Shown here: in pieces, positions 32,241 through 35,000 of the stretch | Position numbering within the stretch: the stretch's first letter is position 1 | How the letters are laid out: the number at the start of each line of letters is the position of its first letter | Source: Cryptococcus deneoformans JEC21 | Taxonomy: Eukaryota; Basidiomycota; Tremellomycetes; Tremellales; Cryptococcaceae | Direction: 5' to 3' | DNA length: 35,000 nt | Assembly: GCF_000091045.1 (NCBI RefSeq) | Contig: NC_006686.1 | Span: 627,501-662,500 of the forward strand | Notes under the pieces: generated by a model | Told to the model about the DNA's origin: nothing | Seen by the model: the letters and a program-made list of their open reading frames with translations, nothing else | Databases searched by the model: none | Made by a program: the position numbers and the translations under genes

Positions 32241-34457
32241 ATGAGTATGTTTGCATTCATATCGCTGCCCTTCGCTCACTGACTGATGGCCTCTCAGCCA
32301 CACATGCAAATGCCATCCAAGATTTTGAGGCGGCACCAGTGCCGTCTGCTGCCATCCCTTCATCTGAAGACAAGACTTCCGCCGCTGGTCCTGTGACGCT
32401 AAGTTACGGCGACAAGAAGGATTCATTGCCCGATGTTTCGGTTGGCGACGCTGGTGCCATCGACTACATTACGGAGGAGGTGGAGCCTACTGACGAGGAA
32501 TTTGCTGTATTAAAAAAGTACGTTTATTAAATGAACCAAACGTCGTGAATTTTGCTGACTTATCCCTCAAGAGTGCACGGGAAGATGCCATGGGTTTGCA
32601 TTGCCATGTGTGCTATTGAGCTTTCCGAGCGAGTCAGTGTTTTTTTCTTTGGCCATCCCATTCCCAATGCCTGACGGGATCTTACAGGCGTCGTACTATG
32701 GTATCACTGGTGTCGTTCAAAATTTTATCAAGAACCCTCTTCCCGAAGGTGGTAATGGTGCTGGTGCTGTTGCTCCTGGTGCTGCCGGTACAAATCAGTC
32801 TGCCGGTGCACTAGGTCGAGGTTCTGTTCAATCTTCTGCTTGTTACAAGTGAGTAAAATGTACCCCGATCATGATCTTGTCGTAGAGGCTAATTTCTCTT
32901 TAGTGCGTTCGTCTTTCTTGCTAATGTTTTCCCCATTATGGGAGGTATCCTCGCAGACACAAGATGGGGTCGTTTTAAGACCGTTGCTATTGGTACCGCC
33001 GTTGGAGCCTTTGCGCATATTTTAATGGTTGTTGTCACCATCCCTCAAGTCCTCCGTACTGGCAATGGTCTCGGTCCTTTCCTTGTCTCATTCTACATCT
33101 TATCCTTTGCTGCTGGTTTCATCAAGCCTTGCCTGGCCACTTTGCTCTGTGACCAAAGCCCTGTGAAGAAGCCTGTTATCACTACTACTAAAACTGGTGA
33201 GAGGGTCATTCTTGATCCCCAGACCACCGTTCAACGATACCTTCTCATCGTAAGTGATTCATGGCGTTAATTTAAGCTTGCTAACGGGCGATGCAGTTCT
33301 ACTGGTGTATCAACGTCGGCGGCTTCTTTGCCATTGCTTCTTCATACTCTGCACGTTTTGTCGGCTTTTGGCTGGCTTACCTTCTGCCCGGTATCGTGTA
33401 CATGCTCATGCCTATCGTCTTGGTCGTCTGCTATAAACGACTCTATAAGGCCCCCCCTCAGGGTTCTGTCACCCTTGAAGCGATGAAAGTCTTGTACCTT
33501 ATCATAAAGAAGGGAGGTTTCGTCAAGATGTTCAAGGGAGGTGAAGAATTCTGGCAGACAGCTAAACCGAGTTATATCTTGGCCAAGGAAGGCTCGGTCG
33601 ACACTTCCAAGATCTTCTGGGATGATTTGTTTGTGGATGAAATTAGGCAGTCTATTGCAGCTTGTGGTGTCTTCGCCCTTATTCCTATTTTCAACCTTGC
33701 CGACGGTGGTATTGGTTCACAGGAGAACGACATGTCAACTGCCATGACTCTGAACAGTGAGTGTCCAATTATTATGACAGGATGGACCATATCACTGACT
33801 CATTATCTAGACGCTCCTAACGATGTTATTTCAAACTTTAACCCTCTTACTATCATCGTCGCCACACCTATCATTACCTACGGTCTTTACCCCTTCTTTG
33901 ACAAGATCGGTCACCCCATCAAGCCCATGACCCGAATGGCTATTGGCTTCATTCTTGGTATGGCCAACATGATCTATGGCGCGGTCATCCAGTGGAAGAT
34001 CTACTCCATTTCTGAGTGTGGCTGGTACGCATCTACTTGTGACACCGTCACCAGTATTTCTATCTGGGCTCAGATTCCTCTTTACTCGCTTCCCGCCATT
34101 GGTGAAATCTTTGTCAATGTTACATCTTACGAGCTGGCCTACACTCGTGCTCCTGCGCGAATGAAGGGCCTGGTTTATGCTTTGTGTTTGTTCAACCAAG
34201 CTATCTCCTCTGCTATTGGTCTCGCGTGCTCCAACGCCATTCAAGACCCGTACCTCATTTGGCCTTACGTCGCCCTTGCCATCGCCTGTTTGATCTGTGC
34301 CGTTCTTTGCCCTACCTACTTCCGACACCTCAACGACCCTGTGCGAACCTTTGCCGATCCCGCCAGGCAGGCTGGTAAGCTTCAAGAGCTTGAGCCTCTC
34401 ACTGCTGCTCGTGCGTCGCAAAACGAGCTTAATGAGAAGGCCGATGAGAAGGCTTAG
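32241..34457 (+). CDS. PTR2: Proton-coupled peptide transporter (POT/PTR2 family)
   Basis: Imports di- and tripeptides across the plasma membrane with protons. Seven exons (32241-32244, 32298-32517, 32572-32632, 32688-32848, 32904-33249, 33297-33756, 33811-34457) encode 632 residues, typical for fungal PTR2. The first coding exon is just ATG plus one base, before a GTATGT donor; the protein starts MTTHANAIQDFE. Hallmarks: CIAMCAIELSERASYYGITG (helix 1, the E-x-x-E-R-type proton site), GGILADTRWGRFKTV (PTR2 signature 1) and FYWCINVGGFFAI (PTR2 signature 2, FYxxIN). The C-terminal domain has SYELAYTRAPARMKGLVYAL. A Gly/Ala-rich loop of about 30 residues lies between helices 1 and 2. The symbol refers to the family; species may carry several paralogues. 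AATAAA at 34611-34616 is a possible poly(A) signal. Confidence 0.93.
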
Positions 34458-34722
34458 AGTAAGGAATACCCATTGAGTGTTGGATAAAAAGTAGTCGTGT
34501 TCTTTAGTCCTTTTGGGAGTGATCGTTTGTATTCGTTTCGTGGTTTTTTACCTTTCTGGATACTGGGCATTTTTATAGTCGTTGAGCTCCGCAATTTGTA
34601 ATTTGCTTACAATAAAGTAATGCATAAATATGATATCTTCCTTTCGCAGCAGGTTGGCCGTCATAAGAAGTCATTTAATCCCTAAAATCCTGGGTCAAAG
34701 AAAAGCGTTTATGGTAGAGGAG

Positions 34723-35000
34723 TTAGATATCGAACGCCGGTGCGTTTATGTCGTCGTACATCGCAACAGCAGCCTCGCATATGAGTCTTACTGCTGAGTC
34801 AGGCCAACATGCAGTTACAGAGATCCTGACAGTTACTGATGAATTGCAGCGTCGTCTCTGAACCCCTTCGTTAAAACTTTGCTTGGATCGTAATGTAGTC
34901 AACGTTCTGCTGCCTGAGGGGTTTTGGAATGTATATCGGCGGGGCGGGCTACAGATGGGAGTGGTGTTGAGTGGTGGTGGAAGGGGATATTTATAGGGTC
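34723..35000 (-). other. Possible 3' exon of a gene entering from the right edge, or promoter DNA
   Basis: On the minus strand one frame is open from the window edge to a TAA at 34725-34723, about 92 codons, ending MYDDINAPAFDI. No domain is recognised. The same DNA contains TATAAATA near the edge and a pyrimidine-rich stretch, so it could instead be a promoter reading leftward. The plus strand from 34458 to about 34650 is the peptide-transporter 3' region. Confidence 0.2.

Noticed and set aside
1..35000. Transposons, CRISPR arrays, viral genes, rRNA
   Set aside because: No transposase, integrase, reverse transcriptase, long terminal repeats, spaced direct-repeat arrays, viral proteins or rRNA-like sequence were seen on either strand.

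Overview
The window is nuclear DNA of a fungus, most likely a basidiomycete yeast of the Cryptococcus (Tremellomycetes) group. I infer this from three things: a translation elongation factor 3 gene (a fungus-typical factor), very dense short introns (58 modelled here, mostly 45-70 nt, often with a CTGAC or CTAAC branch-like motif near the 3' end), and compact divergent and convergent gene pairs. No database search was possible. All exon structures were read by eye from splice signals, frame continuity and family motifs. In every complete gene the exon lengths sum to a multiple of three.

Layout. 1-374 (-): 5' part of an allantoicase gene running off the left edge. 1006-1542 (-) and 2314-2966 (+): a divergent pair of small secreted Kre9/Knh1-type proteins. 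3300-3763 (-): tubulin-binding cofactor A. 4102-5183 (+): eIF3 subunit k. 5508-6879 (-): Old Yellow Enzyme-type flavin oxidoreductase. 7703-8002 (+): small basic protein of unknown function. 8237-8771 (-): ER membrane complex subunit 5. 9213-19125 (+): a 16-exon, about 3030-residue Fmp27/Hobbit bridge-like lipid-transfer protein. 19284-20545 (-): nine-exon short-chain dehydrogenase. 21789-25147 (+): elongation factor 3. 27607-29529 (+): amino-acid permease. 32241-34457 (+): POT/PTR2 peptide transporter.

The left and middle parts are gene-dense housekeeping DNA (tubulin folding, translation, ER membrane insertion, lipid transfer). The right third is sparse: the permease and the peptide transporter have about 2.5 and 2.7 kb of non-coding DNA upstream, with TATA boxes, short repeats and inverted repeats. 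Allantoicase, the permease and the peptide transporter all serve nitrogen acquisition, but they are scattered and I do not claim a cluster.

The window does not contain an obvious new multi-gene system. The most unusual content is in gene architecture: an EF3 start codon split by an intron, a peptide-transporter first coding exon of only 4 nt, a 14-nt microexon in the dehydrogenase, a GC-AG intron in the permease, and CACGTG palindromes shared by three successive divergent promoters. No rRNA, tRNA, transposon, CRISPR array or viral sequence was recognised.
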